This document shows positions 23,038 to 31,051 of a DNA stretch of 36,009 nt, in pieces. The notes under the pieces are model-generated. The model did no database searches and had not been told where the DNA came from. It worked only from the letters and a program-made list of their open reading frames with translations. This stretch comes from a virus: IMG/VR virus record IMGVR_UViG_3300025418_001023, positions 1-36,009 of that record. One strand, given 5' to 3'. The position numbers and the translations under genes are program-made. How positions within the stretch are numbered: position 1 is the first letter of the stretch; each line of letters starts with the position of its first letter.

Positions 23038-23295
23038 TCACTTTCTGCACCTGCAGCCATTATTACTACCGCGTCGGCGATGCTTCATAATGTTTGCAGG
23101 TTTAGCGTCAAATCCATGATCCGCAAGAAGACGAGAAATTGCTGCTGCTGATATGTCGTGATTGTCAACGAGACCCAGAACAGCTTTTCTATCGTCGGAC
23201 TCCATGCCATCAAGGATTCTGCTCATTTTGCAAAAATAACCTTGCTGAATAGGAGGATTCTTCAGGAACTCCTCAATTGCGTCTTTTAGGCGCAT
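23038..23295 (-). CDS. Small HTH-like DNA-binding protein (85 aa)
   Basis: ATG at 23295 begins MRLKDAIEEFLKN; an upstream extension into the neighbouring gene is discarded. The segment DISAAAISRLLADHGFDAKPANIMKHRRR reads as a helix-turn-helix with a basic recognition arm, and the protein ends in a Cys-rich basic CRCRK. It is similar in layout to small actinobacteriophage proteins with an RHRR..C.C end. Gene regulation or DNA binding after the lysis cassette is plausible. Confidence 0.68.
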   Translation of the reverse strand: MRLKDAIEEFLKNPPIQQGYFCKMSRILDGMESDDRKAVLGLVDNHDISAAAISRLLADHGFDAKPANIMKHRRRGSNNGCRCRK

Positions 23296-23299
23296 AAGT

Positions 23300-23584
23300 T
23301 TATGCCGCCGGTGTAGTCGATGCTGCTGGAGTCTCTTTTTGCGCAATCTTCGTTGTGATACGAAGAGCTAAAGGACTCAAGAATGGATACTTGGCAACCA
23401 ATGCGCGTGTGGCAGGAGCTGCAACAGCACCAACCGCAGCGTAGGCAAATGAAGCCGCATTGAACTTTGCATGCGGACTTGCAATGTAATTTTTAGCATA
23501 TTGGATAACGAATGCAGTTTCAACCGCAATAAACGCGTGCCAATATGACTTAATAAGATCTGATTGCTTCTTTGATAGTGTCAT
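23300..23584 (-). CDS. Membrane protein of the lysis cassette (94 aa)
   Basis: ATG at 23584 overlaps the upstream stop (ATGA). Two moderately hydrophobic segments (SYWHAFIAVETAFVIQYAK and FAYAAVGAVAAPATRALVA) and a polar Ala/Thr/Pro tail. The position after a 75-aa membrane protein and the endolysin suits a holin or antiholin partner. Neither family is identified. Confidence 0.65.
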   Translation of the reverse strand: MTLSKKQSDLIKSYWHAFIAVETAFVIQYAKNYIASPHAKFNAASFAYAAVGAVAAPATRALVAKYPFLSPLALRITTKIAQKETPAASTTPAA

Positions 23585-23808
23585 TCTTCCTCCACGTTGT
23601 TTACGTATGGAGTCACAATGTGTGACTCTTGCTCCACGTCCGCTCTTCCAGAGCCCTTCTCCGGAGCGGCAATACCTGTCACGGCAGCTGTTGCAACCAT
23701 GCTCAAATGTCCTGGATCGACCGCGAAATTCGAAGCCTTCCACACCGCTAGCGCGGCAATACTACCAAGAGCAACCGCCTTGGGATCGGAATAATGCAGC
23801 TTAAACAT
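23581..23808 (-). CDS. Small putative holin (75 aa)
   Basis: ATG at 23808 overlaps the endolysin stop (TAATG). Two short hydrophobic stretches (AVALGSIAALAVWKA and LSMVATAAVTGIAA) and a charged acidic tail ending VNNVEEE. Size, topology and place directly after the CHAP endolysin fit a class II-like holin. It is one of four small membrane proteins in the cassette, so the actual holin is not settled. Confidence 0.6.
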   Translation of the reverse strand: MFKLHYSDPKAVALGSIAALAVWKASNFAVDPGHLSMVATAAVTGIAAPEKGSGRADVEQESHIVTPYVNNVEEE

Positions 23809-24662
23809 TATGAACCAGCCTTAGCTACCATTGAGGTATATGTCCAGGCATCAATGCCTTGGTGACCTTTAAGTCCTGGATATTTAGATTGGTAAATCGG
23901 AACAAGAGCAAGTTCCTCGGCTGTTAATACGTTGGTGACTAAGTTAGCGGGCAACAGTCCCGCATTGGCCAAAGCCCGGGCAACAATGAGCTCTGCAGTG
24001 CCCTTGGCCCCAACCTTGAAGGCTGAAGTTCCAGGAAACGGAGGAGCTGCGATTACCGTGGTTTTTGCTGCTGGTGTGGTACTAGTTGAGCTGTTCATAA
24101 TCGCAGCTCCACCGCCACCAAGCGCCGTAACTCCAGCAACACCAGCGGCAATACCCTTGTTCTGGGTTGAATTCACAGCTGGTCGAACTGGGTTTGGATA
24201 CTTAGGGCGAACGATTGCCATAATGTTCAGGTAAGGCCGATGGCGGCGGAATACGCCGATACCATCAGCCTGAGAACCTGTTGCGTGATCCGCTGAGGTG
24301 TTACCCTCAATCACGGTAATACCAGCCGGAGAGGCGTTCTCAATAATGCCAACATGCTGAGCAATGCCATTTGTCCAGGAATAGAAAACAATGTCTCCAG
24401 CCCTGGCATCTTTGACGTTAATGACGCAGCCTTGTTTTTGGAACCAGGCAAGACCTGCCGGACAATAGCTAAATCCCTTAGGGGTTTCAGCCGCAACAAG
24501 CGCTGAGACGTTAGCTTGGGCAAACACCCAGCTAACGAACATGGCGCAATACGGTTGATTTGGCACGCCGTACCAATCTCCGTACGGGTTTTTATTGTCC
24601 GGACCCTCAATAAAGCCAATTTGTTGCTGAGCAATGTTAACAATATCAAGACCGCTTGTCAC
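23808..24662 (-). CDS. CHAP-domain endolysin (284 aa)
   Basis: Residues 1-155 are a CHAP amidase/endopeptidase: Cys39 in PYCAMFVSWVF, His103 in AQHVGIIEN, and the polar third residue in IEGNTS (about 119-121). A Pro/Thr/Ala-rich linker with a possible membrane-like GIAAGVAGVTALGGGGAAIM stretch follows. Residues about 225-284 form a small wall-binding-like domain (ARALANAGLLPANLV, GIDAWTYTS). It cleaves host peptidoglycan at lysis. GTG start at 24662 overlaps the upstream stop. Confidence 0.9.
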   Translation of the reverse strand: MTSGLDIVNIAQQQIGFIEGPDNKNPYGDWYGVPNQPYCAMFVSWVFAQANVSALVAAETPKGFSYCPAGLAWFQKQGCVINVKDARAGDIVFYSWTNGIAQHVGIIENASPAGITVIEGNTSADHATGSQADGIGVFRRHRPYLNIMAIVRPKYPNPVRPAVNSTQNKGIAAGVAGVTALGGGGAAIMNSSTSTTPAAKTTVIAAPPFPGTSAFKVGAKGTAELIVARALANAGLLPANLVTNVLTAEELALVPIYQSKYPGLKGHQGIDAWTYTSMVAKAGS

Positions 24663-25147
24663 TGATATATCAACCTCTCTGCCAAATCTCCTGGCGTTAC
24701 TAAATAGTCTGGTTTATCTGTCAGCAAAATCCCAGCCTTCGCATAGCATTCAGCTACCAGTTCTGAACAGATATAACCGTTCTTACTTGATAGATATTCC
24801 AATATGCGAGTGTTGGCTAGTACCTTCAGTCCCAAAATGCGCAATGCAATGTCGGCAATGACTAAAAATCCATAGGGTTTACCAATAATTTGGTGAGCCT
24901 TGTGAACAATAATCAAGCGCTGCTGGTCGCTGAGCTTTTCGTGCTGGTTCCAAGCAACTTCTGTATACTTGGAAACATAACCGATTTCTACGCCCTTGGG
25001 ATTAGCTTCAATGATTCTTCCTTCGCCAATATAGATAAAGGCGTGATTCCACCTGGACAAAGTGCCCAGGCGGATTAACTTAGCCATGATTCCGTTAGTT
25101 TTAACGCAACCATAATCACCAGGACGAGGATTATAGGTTTTCGTCAT
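24659..25147 (-). CDS. Permuted NlpC/P60-type peptidase (162 aa)
   Basis: The circularly permuted papain-like order is visible: His35 in WNHAFIYIGEG, acidic Glu47 in RIIEANP, and Cys127 in NGYICSELVAECYAKAG (YiiX/YebB type). It probably acts on peptidoglycan peptides. It forms a two-enzyme lysis set with the CHAP endolysin just downstream and overlaps it by 4 bases. Tail-associated entry hydrolase is an alternative. Confidence 0.85.
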   Translation of the reverse strand: MTKTYNPRPGDYGCVKTNGIMAKLIRLGTLSRWNHAFIYIGEGRIIEANPKGVEIGYVSKYTEVAWNQHEKLSDQQRLIIVHKAHQIIGKPYGFLVIADIALRILGLKVLANTRILEYLSSKNGYICSELVAECYAKAGILLTDKPDYLVTPGDLAERLIYQ

Positions 25148-25487
25148 CTAACGACTCCTTAATTACCTCAATGTCCTTAGCTTCTTTTTTAGTAAGCTTA
25201 CGAATTTCACGCAAGATCATGGCATCGCGCTTTGTCTGACCGATCATTGCAATACCAATGATAAGTTCGACAGTAACCGCAAGCCATGAAGCAAGGTTCA
25301 TCCATTTGATATAGGCATGAGTATCAGTGAACCATGTTGGTTGCATCCACCAAATAGCTGTAACAAGTGTCCAAATAATTACGAACCACCAGTTACGGAT
25401 AACGCCCTGGACTTTCCACGAGATTTGCTCGCTGAACGTCAGGACGTCTTCTGTGTCTGGATGAATATATTTACGACTAAAGATCAA
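25131..25487 (-). CDS. Two-helix membrane protein of the lysis cassette (118 aa)
   Basis: The best start is TTG at 25487, six bases after AAGGAGG; an upstream TTG has no spacing. Two Trp-rich membrane helices (WWFVIIWTLVTAIWWMQPTWF and LASWLAVTVELIIGIAMIG) precede a charged cytoplasmic helix ending in KEAKDIEVIKESLDDE. Topology fits a holin or holin partner. It overlaps the peptidase by 17 bases. Confidence 0.75.
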   Translation of the reverse strand: MIFSRKYIHPDTEDVLTFSEQISWKVQGVIRNWWFVIIWTLVTAIWWMQPTWFTDTHAYIKWMNLASWLAVTVELIIGIAMIGQTKRDAMILREIRKLTKKEAKDIEVIKESLDDENL

Positions 25488-25665
25488 GCTCACCCTCCTT
25501 AATTTCAAGACGGGTGTTCTTTTTGTTTGAGCGCCTAATTGTGGCCGCTATGATGTGGACGACTACGCGATGGAATACCCACCACAGCGCTCCCCCGATC
25601 GCACCGATTGAGAACGTCCAACAGTAGATGACGTTTGCTAGATCAGATTGGTCTTGGAGTGTTAT
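25477..25665 (-). CDS. Putative holin-like protein with apparent ATA start (62 aa)
   Basis: Open frame of 62 codons with one clear membrane segment (VIYCWTFSIGAIGGALWWVF), a second hydrophobic run (VVVHIIAATI) and a strongly charged tail (RRSNKKNTRLEIKEGELDL). No ATG, GTG or TTG exists in frame. The only suitable codon after the upstream TAA is ATA at 25663-25665, eight bases after AAGGA. Either a rare ATA start or a single-base change from ATG. It overlaps the next gene by 11 bases. Composition and topology say it is a real gene. Confidence 0.6.
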   Translation of the reverse strand: MTLQDQSDLANVIYCWTFSIGAIGGALWWVFHRVVVHIIAATIRRSNKKNTRLEIKEGELDL

Positions 25666-25676
25666 TTAATTGTTCC

Positions 25677-25811
25677 TTACTCTTGAGGTTTATTTCCCCC
25701 AGAGGCTATTTTACCAAGAAGAATCTTTAATGTGAGATTTTCTTGTATGAGGTTTGCAATCGTATTTTTCTGAGCTTCTAATAACTCATTTGCATCTATT
25801 TCTTGTTCCAC
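25677..25811 (-). CDS. Small coiled-coil-like protein (44 aa)
   Basis: GTG at 25811 behind AGGGGGATAAT opens 44 codons in the gap after the S74 fibre. The sequence is helical and leucine-rich with heptad-like spacing (ANELLEAQKNTIANLIQENL), then a Gly-rich end. It may be a fibre accessory or the first lysis-cassette gene. Family not recognised. Confidence 0.6.
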   Translation of the reverse strand: MEQEIDANELLEAQKNTIANLIQENLTLKILLGKIASGGNKPQE

Positions 25812-25812
25812 A

Positions 25813-27321
25813 TTATCCCCCTAGTTTTGTTACGCGAGCAGAAAGCTCTTGTACTGCTTTAATAAGTGGTGCAATAAATTGTTCGTAAGCAAGTGATTGG
25901 TAAGACTCTGGATCGTTAAGATCAGAGATAACCCAACCACCAAAGTCACCAACATTAGCGGCATCGAGCGCTGATTTTACTTCTTGTGCAATTAAACCGT
26001 AATGTGTGCGTTTTCCGGCAATGGATTCTACTTTGTAAACATCTTTTCCATTAGCATCTTTTTCTTCAACAACAGGATTACCTTTATCATCAACAACTAC
26101 TTTATTTCCACCGGAGATAAACTTGTAAGCAACCGGGCGAAGTGAGTTGATAAAGTCAAGACCAAGAGGCGAATTTTCAATATCTGTTTTAAGTCTAAGA
26201 TCAGAGTTGACAATAGCAGCATTGTGCAGATAAATGTGATTCCACTGATAGCTGTTGGCACCAACACCAAGGTCATATGTATTTGTCGTATTTGGAGACC
26301 AACCAGAAATTACACCGTAACCTCCGTAAAGATTTACGGTATTTGTAATGTTTAGGTTTGTATCGTAAACGTTTGTCACGTAAGAGCTCGCAGCGGTCAA
26401 TTGTCCGCTATTGCTAAGTGAATAAGATCCTGCCCCTGTTGTAACCGAAGTAAATGATCCGGCTCCGCCAGATGTTATTCCGTAAAGTCCGCCCCCTAAA
26501 GTTAGCGATCCGCCGGAAATGTTAATTCCGGACGCCGCAGTTATTGAACCGTTAAATACCGATGATCCGGTCGAGTAAAACGTTGATGCGTAAACACCAC
26601 GATCAGAAAAAAAGCTATAAGTAGATTGTTGACCGTTACCGTTAGTTGCCATCAAGTACGTTCCGCCGTAGTTAATGTATCCAGATTGGATACTAAAACC
26701 ACCAATTGTTCCGTTGCTTGATGTAATTGTTCCAGAGATTGTCGCACTGCTCGCATTGAGCGCTCCGGTGTAAGCGTCAACCGAGAATGTTCCGCTGTTG
26801 TTGCTGATGCCAACGTTAACCATAATTGTTCCAGCGGTAATCTTTCCAGCTGTTACGCTTGCGATTACTGCGTCAGAAAGCTTTGTTGTGTCCCAACTAG
26901 AACCGTTCCAGGTCCACTGGTTGAGGATGACCCCAGTTCCTGACTGATACTGGAACCAAATATCACCCTGGCGTGTACCACTTCCGGAGTACGATGCCGT
27001 GGAATATGTGACAACGTTCTTGCCATTAGCTGTAGCTGATGCTGCAGTGGCATTAGCGTTTGCTGTTGTTGCAAGTGAATATGCAGAGGCAATAGCTGTA
27101 TCTTGAACGGCAACCCAGGACGATCCGTCCCAACGGTATTGTTTATTGCCATTAGTTGTGTCAAACCAAATATCGCCAATTGCACTAGCGTTAGGAGTTG
27201 GAGCTGCATAGTAAGTCGACGTTGGAACAACGACTGCTGTGGCAGAACTGTCATAATCGCCTGAGCTGTACCATGTTGAATATGGAATCGGCGTATTAGT
27301 AATCTGAGGTGCTAGTGGCAT
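25813..27321 (-). CDS. Tail fibre with C-terminal S74 auto-chaperone (502 aa)
   Basis: An N-terminal region with a FDTTNGNKQYRWDGSSWV repeat-type motif is followed by coiled and beta-prism-like repeats. The C-terminal 130 residues are an intramolecular chaperone of the Peptidase S74 family: Ser373-Asp-Leu-Arg-Leu-Lys378 supplies the Ser/Lys dyad, with cleavage expected before Ser373. HYGLIAQEVKSAL and YEQFIAPLIKAVQEL complete it. After trimerisation the chaperone cuts itself off. It sits after the distal tail gene, so it is the tail-tip fibre. Confidence 0.88.
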   Translation of the reverse strand: MPLAPQITNTPIPYSTWYSSGDYDSSATAVVVPTSTYYAAPTPNASAIGDIWFDTTNGNKQYRWDGSSWVAVQDTAIASAYSLATTANANATAASATANGKNVVTYSTASYSGSGTRQGDIWFQYQSGTGVILNQWTWNGSSWDTTKLSDAVIASVTAGKITAGTIMVNVGISNNSGTFSVDAYTGALNASSATISGTITSSNGTIGGFSIQSGYINYGGTYLMATNGNGQQSTYSFFSDRGVYASTFYSTGSSVFNGSITAASGINISGGSLTLGGGLYGITSGGAGSFTSVTTGAGSYSLSNSGQLTAASSYVTNVYDTNLNITNTVNLYGGYGVISGWSPNTTNTYDLGVGANSYQWNHIYLHNAAIVNSDLRLKTDIENSPLGLDFINSLRPVAYKFISGGNKVVVDDKGNPVVEEKDANGKDVYKVESIAGKRTHYGLIAQEVKSALDAANVGDFGGWVISDLNDPESYQSLAYEQFIAPLIKAVQELSARVTKLGG

Positions 27322-27331
27322 CAGTTTCCCC

Positions 27332-28468
27332 TTAGATCGTTATTGAATATGGGTTCATTGGTGAAGTGTTAATCTCCACGCGCCAAGACTCGGGCGTAAT
27401 GCTGTGATTAAAGCCTTCTACAACGCAATAAAGCTCCAGAGTTCTACCATCAACAGTTGTGCGCTCGATAGTAACCTGGTCGCCAATTTCAAGGGACAAC
27501 AAATCAGGGTACAAGGCACCAAGAGCAAATGCAGAGAACTGCACTGATTGAACAAGGGTTTGGGGATTGTGATCTTTGTACGCCAGATATTTAGCAAGAT
27601 TATCAGCGTCTGAATCGTTGAGAATTGGCGCATTTACGGTGATTGTTTTTAAGCCAAACGCCGTTGTTGAAGGCAGGTGTCTATACCGGCGCTGTGTGCC
27701 GCTTTCGCGCTGAATAAGGGCTTCGTTAATGACCTGATATGTGCCAGGGGTTGTTTCAAGCACGTCGTATTCCACGGTATTTGTGGCACGAGAATCAGAC
27801 AATAGAAGTCGTGTAACGCGGCTAAACTTGTCACTTAGAGGTAGAAAAGTGGCCGTTCCCTCACGGCTAATAAAGAATCGACCAGCCTCGCACGCTACGC
27901 ACTGCTCAATAATGTTCTGCAATGTAGCTGATTGTGTTGTAGCTTCCATCTGAACGGAGCCTGAAAGGTTCCTAGAATCAGTCCAGTTGGCGTAGGTCAA
28001 CATTCTTCCGACTCTGGTTGATGTTGTTTCTGCAGCATATCCTGCAGGAGATACAGCTAGCGCGTACATCTTAGACAACAGAGCAATGCCATCGGTAAAT
28101 GTCATTGTGGCGTTTGGTGAAAAACCCTGGTCAACAAGACTGGTTTCAAGGAATCCGACAAAAAGGTAATAACCTGTTCCCTGCCAGGTTCCAATAATGC
28201 GCGTTTTTAATCCTGCTTTTAGCTGGTTAACACCGCCTACAACGTACGGAGAACCAGACAGAGTGTATTCTGGGTCATAATAGCCGCTGAAGTTATCAAC
28301 AACAATGCTGGCGTGTCCTGGGTCGTTTTTCTGGTCCGCTCTTGTGCGTCCTCGAGTAAACGAGACTTCACGAAGATCGCTGACATTGACTCTTACCCAT
28401 GATCCGTTGATATAAAACTCAACAGCAATTGTTGGTCCGTTAGTCGATCCGTCAAGAAATGATGTCAT
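27332..28468 (-). CDS. Distal tail / minor tail protein (378 aa)
   Basis: Placed between tape measure and S74 fibre. The N-terminus reads VEFYINGSWVRVNVSDLREVSFTRGR, then GHASIVVDNFSGYYDPEY, typical of actinobacteriophage minor tail proteins with a first beta domain. The C-terminal half has a GDQVTIERTTVDGR beta domain. It probably forms the tail-tip hub that anchors fibres. No lysozyme or peptidase motif is visible. ATG at 28468 follows directly on the tape measure stop. Confidence 0.8.
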   Translation of the reverse strand: MTSFLDGSTNGPTIAVEFYINGSWVRVNVSDLREVSFTRGRTRADQKNDPGHASIVVDNFSGYYDPEYTLSGSPYVVGGVNQLKAGLKTRIIGTWQGTGYYLFVGFLETSLVDQGFSPNATMTFTDGIALLSKMYALAVSPAGYAAETTSTRVGRMLTYANWTDSRNLSGSVQMEATTQSATLQNIIEQCVACEAGRFFISREGTATFLPLSDKFSRVTRLLLSDSRATNTVEYDVLETTPGTYQVINEALIQRESGTQRRYRHLPSTTAFGLKTITVNAPILNDSDADNLAKYLAYKDHNPQTLVQSVQFSAFALGALYPDLLSLEIGDQVTIERTTVDGRTLELYCVVEGFNHSITPESWRVEINTSPMNPYSITI

Positions 28469-30004
28469 TTATAGCCCCAGAGCTGAAAGTGGTGCACCCT
28501 TACGGCGCAGAAGTTGAGCTAGCTCATTGCGCATACGAACGGCAAGGTCTTTTTCGGCAATAACCGAACCTTGCACGTTGATTGTCACATTCATCCCCTG
28601 TCCCATCCCTGATTTATTTAATGGTACAACAGCCTCTGGACCGGCCTCGCCAATCAAAGCTACTGTTGGAGAACTTACTACACCGCCGTCGGCAAGGTGC
28701 GGAATCTTTGGAATGTTAATTCCAAATTCTTCTCCGCCAAGAAATGATGGCAGCTTGATGTGAATCTTATCGAGGAGACCAATAGCTCCGTTGATGAGGT
28801 CAATAATTCCGTTAATTTCCATCTTGAAGCCATCAACAATAACGCTGAAGATTTTACCTATGGCATCGCCAACAGTCTTGACAATGTTCCACAAATCCTT
28901 GAAAACGTTGATAACAATAATTATGGCATCCTTTACGGCGCCTACTGCCAGAACAGTTGCCTTCCAGGCTGCTAACAAGACAACGCCAACAACCGGAGCC
29001 AATACCGTCACAATAAAGTTGCCAACATCCTTCAGAATTGGGAAGATGGCGTTAAATACTTCCTTGACATCATTAAATACTTTTCCAAAGTCTTTTCCAA
29101 GGCTACTGAAAATGCCCATTTTTGTGCCCGTTGATTCGAAGTGTTGGCCAAGCTGGATAATCCAATCAACAACGTCTTTTATGAATGGAACTAGCTTTGA
29201 TACCACATTACCAATTGCCTCAAATGCTGGGCGAAGAAGTGTTGTCAAAACCGGGACAATCTTGGCAAATCCCGAGGCTGCCGCAGTAAGCGCCGGATAA
29301 AGATATTGGCCAAGCTGAACCTGAAGGCCAGACATTGCAGCCGTGAACTCACGGTGCGCCATAATGTTGGCTTGAACAGCTTTTAGGTTGTTAGCAGTAA
29401 GTACAAGTCCATACTTCTGAGCTTCTTGCTCAAGTTCGACCAAACCAGCGCGTCCTTTATTGAGGAATGGCAACATTGTAAGACCAGACTTACCAAACAA
29501 AGCAACTGCTTCCGCTGTCTTCTGGACGCCGTTAGGCATCTTTGAGAACTTGTCGGCGGTCTCAAGCAATAGCTCATTCATGCTCTTAATATGACCGGAT
29601 GAGTCTCTGGTCGTGATACCGAGCTCCTGAATAGGCTTTTTATTAGCTAAAACAACTGTTGAAAACTTCTTTAATGTCATTTGAGCAGCGTCGGCTGAAA
29701 GTCCGGTCTCCTCAAATGCAAAGCGTAGCTTAGAAGCATCTTCTGCAGTACCGCCAGTAACGCGCTGGATCTGCAGGACTTCGCCGCCAACTTTTTGGAA
29801 CTCGTTAATGGATTCCTTGGCAAATCCTGTAACCTCGTTCAGAGCACTGGTCATCAGGTTACCGCTGAATACGCCAGCGGCTATTTCCTTGATTTTTCCA
29901 AAGGCTCCGCCGGTGTTCTCGGCTTCTTTACCAATTTTCTTCAGTGTTGAAGAGGCTGAACGGTCATAACCATAGATATTGACGCCAAGATCTGTACTGG
30001 CCAT
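28469..30004 (-). CDS. Tape measure protein (511 aa)
   Basis: Length ruler of the tail and DNA-channel protein. A helical N-terminus (YDRSASSTLKKIGKEAENTG), long alpha-helical middle with EETGLSADAAQMTLKKF and ALFGKSGLTMLPFLNKG, membrane-like hydrophobic runs (VTVLAPVVGVVLLAAWKATV), and a C-terminal LADGGVVSSPTVALIGEAGPEAVVPL motif found in many tape measures. By the usual rule of about 0.15 nm per residue the tail would be near 75-80 nm. ATG at 30004 with TAGGAG upstream, just after the frameshifted chaperone stop. Confidence 0.9.
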   Translation of the reverse strand: MASTDLGVNIYGYDRSASSTLKKIGKEAENTGGAFGKIKEIAAGVFSGNLMTSALNEVTGFAKESINEFQKVGGEVLQIQRVTGGTAEDASKLRFAFEETGLSADAAQMTLKKFSTVVLANKKPIQELGITTRDSSGHIKSMNELLLETADKFSKMPNGVQKTAEAVALFGKSGLTMLPFLNKGRAGLVELEQEAQKYGLVLTANNLKAVQANIMAHREFTAAMSGLQVQLGQYLYPALTAAASGFAKIVPVLTTLLRPAFEAIGNVVSKLVPFIKDVVDWIIQLGQHFESTGTKMGIFSSLGKDFGKVFNDVKEVFNAIFPILKDVGNFIVTVLAPVVGVVLLAAWKATVLAVGAVKDAIIIVINVFKDLWNIVKTVGDAIGKIFSVIVDGFKMEINGIIDLINGAIGLLDKIHIKLPSFLGGEEFGINIPKIPHLADGGVVSSPTVALIGEAGPEAVVPLNKSGMGQGMNVTINVQGSVIAEKDLAVRMRNELAQLLRRKGAPLSALGL

Positions 30005-30012
30005 GATTTCTC

Positions 30013-30482
30013 CTAGTTTTCGCCGTTATTGGTTTTTGCTGCGTTTATTAAATCGTTTAATAGTGACAATTCTATATCCCACACGTTTAATGGCGTGATT
30101 CCTGGGTAGAAATGGCATAGAAGAGCTATATGCTTACGTATGTGCCCGTGAGTTCCGCCTCGGACTAAGCCTCGGCTGATGGCTCTTTTGGGTCTGATAC
30201 TCCAGCAGTAATTTCGTCGATGGAATATGTGTTGAGCACATCATCAACAGAAACAATCTTTCCGGCCCTTGTCATGCAAATCCAAGCTAGTGCGTAAAGC
30301 GCCTTAACCTTGGAATATGCTGGATTTGGGTAAAGCTTTTCACCCTCAGAAAGGGTAGACAGAAGCGTCAAGCCATCAAGGCCAAAGGCTTCTTCAATAG
30401 TAATAATCTCGCGGCCTGTTGGGCCTTGAGTATTGTTCTCGCTTGGTAGATCAAAAGATTCACCACGGATAATTAAAGGCAT
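30013..30482 (-). CDS. Tail assembly chaperone, -1 frameshift product (156 aa)
   Basis: Ribosomes that slip back one base at 30186-30192 leave the short chaperone frame and read 60 further codons to TAG at 30013. The added part includes FYPGITPLNVWDIELSLLND, the proline/aromatic pattern typical of the second chaperone (lambda gpGT type). It has no start of its own. This product is expected to bind both tape measure and tail tube during tail assembly. Confidence 0.85.
30165..30482 (-). CDS. Tail assembly chaperone, zero-frame product (105 aa)
   Basis: ATG at 30482 follows AGGGGGAACCAA; an upstream extension overlaps the previous gene and is rejected. The protein begins PLIIRGESFDLP and contains helical segments with AYSKVKALYALAWICMTRAG, typical of lambda gpG-like chaperones. 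Located directly before the tape measure gene. It is made in excess over the frameshifted form. Confidence 0.85.
   Translation of the reverse strand: MPLIIRGESFDLPSENNTQGPTGREIITIEEAFGLDGLTLLSTLSEGEKLYPNPAYSKVKALYALAWICMTRAGKIVSVDDVLNTYSIDEITAGVSDPKEPSAEA
30186..30192 (-). promoter_or_regulatory. -1 ribosomal frameshift slippery site
   Basis: On the minus strand the heptamer C CCA AAA lies in the correct phase for X XXY YYZ slippage (codons CCA, AAA), seven codons before the zero-frame TAG. The -1 frame then stays open for 60 codons until the TAG 8 bases before the tape measure ATG. Confidence 0.88.
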
Positions 30483-30495
30483 TTGGTTCCCCCTG

Positions 30496-31050
30496 TTATT
30501 TAATAAGACCAGTTTCCGACATTGCATCTAGGAATGATTTTGCAACTTCTTCCTCGATTTGGTTCTTGTGTGCAGCAGCGGTATGAACTAAATAAGGCTT
30601 TGGAGACTGTTGAACCCAACGACCAGCCCAAGAACCGCTTCTTGCGCCTGCATCTGCAAATACTGGGTGTCTCCACGGCTTGCGAGAAAGACCTTCCATA
30701 TAACGTGGAAGCTTTCTGTACTTACCTGTCTTATTTGCAAATGTTGTACCAGACACGTGTATTCTAATACTAAAACCCTTTTTGGAGTTTGTAGCATTGA
30801 CTTTTGTCTGAACGGCGGCAGCAATTCCCGCCCTGAGTCCCAGCTCAGACTCTCCCCGTCGGGATTTAGCTGCCGTTCCGCTCTTAGCTGGCGTGTTGAG
30901 CGCCGCTTCTTTTACTTCTTGCGCAATAGGTCTCGCAATAGCGGTTAACCTCTTGCGTAGTTGCTTCTGAACATCAGCGTCAATAGTCTTGACCGCCTTG
31001 TAAAACTTTACAAGGTCTGGGCTTTCAACATTGACGTCTAGAGCTGCCAT
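30496..31050 (-). CDS. HK97 gp10-like neck/tail component (184 aa)
   Basis: Basic helical N-terminus (FYKAVKTIDADVQKQLRKRL), a middle with KYRKLPRYMEGLSRKPWRHPVF, and a C-terminal YLVHTAAAHKNQIEEEVAKSF, the pattern of HK97 gp10-like proteins common in actinobacteriophages. It probably helps join head and tail or complete the tail. Position after the tail tube is later than in HK97, but frequent in actinobacteriophages. Confidence 0.78.
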   Translation of the reverse strand: MAALDVNVESPDLVKFYKAVKTIDADVQKQLRKRLTAIARPIAQEVKEAALNTPAKSGTAAKSRRGESELGLRAGIAAAVQTKVNATNSKKGFSIRIHVSGTTFANKTGKYRKLPRYMEGLSRKPWRHPVFADAGARSGSWAGRWVQQSPKPYLVHTAAAHKNQIEEEVAKSFLDAMSETGLIK

Positions 31051-31051
31051 A

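Noticed and set aside
23597-23804. Plus-strand frames opposite the lysis membrane proteins
   Set aside because: No start signals and antisense to overlapping, coupled genes.
28791-29300. Plus-strand 169-aa frame opposite the tape measure
   Set aside because: Antisense of an alpha-helical gene; low-complexity composition and no leader.
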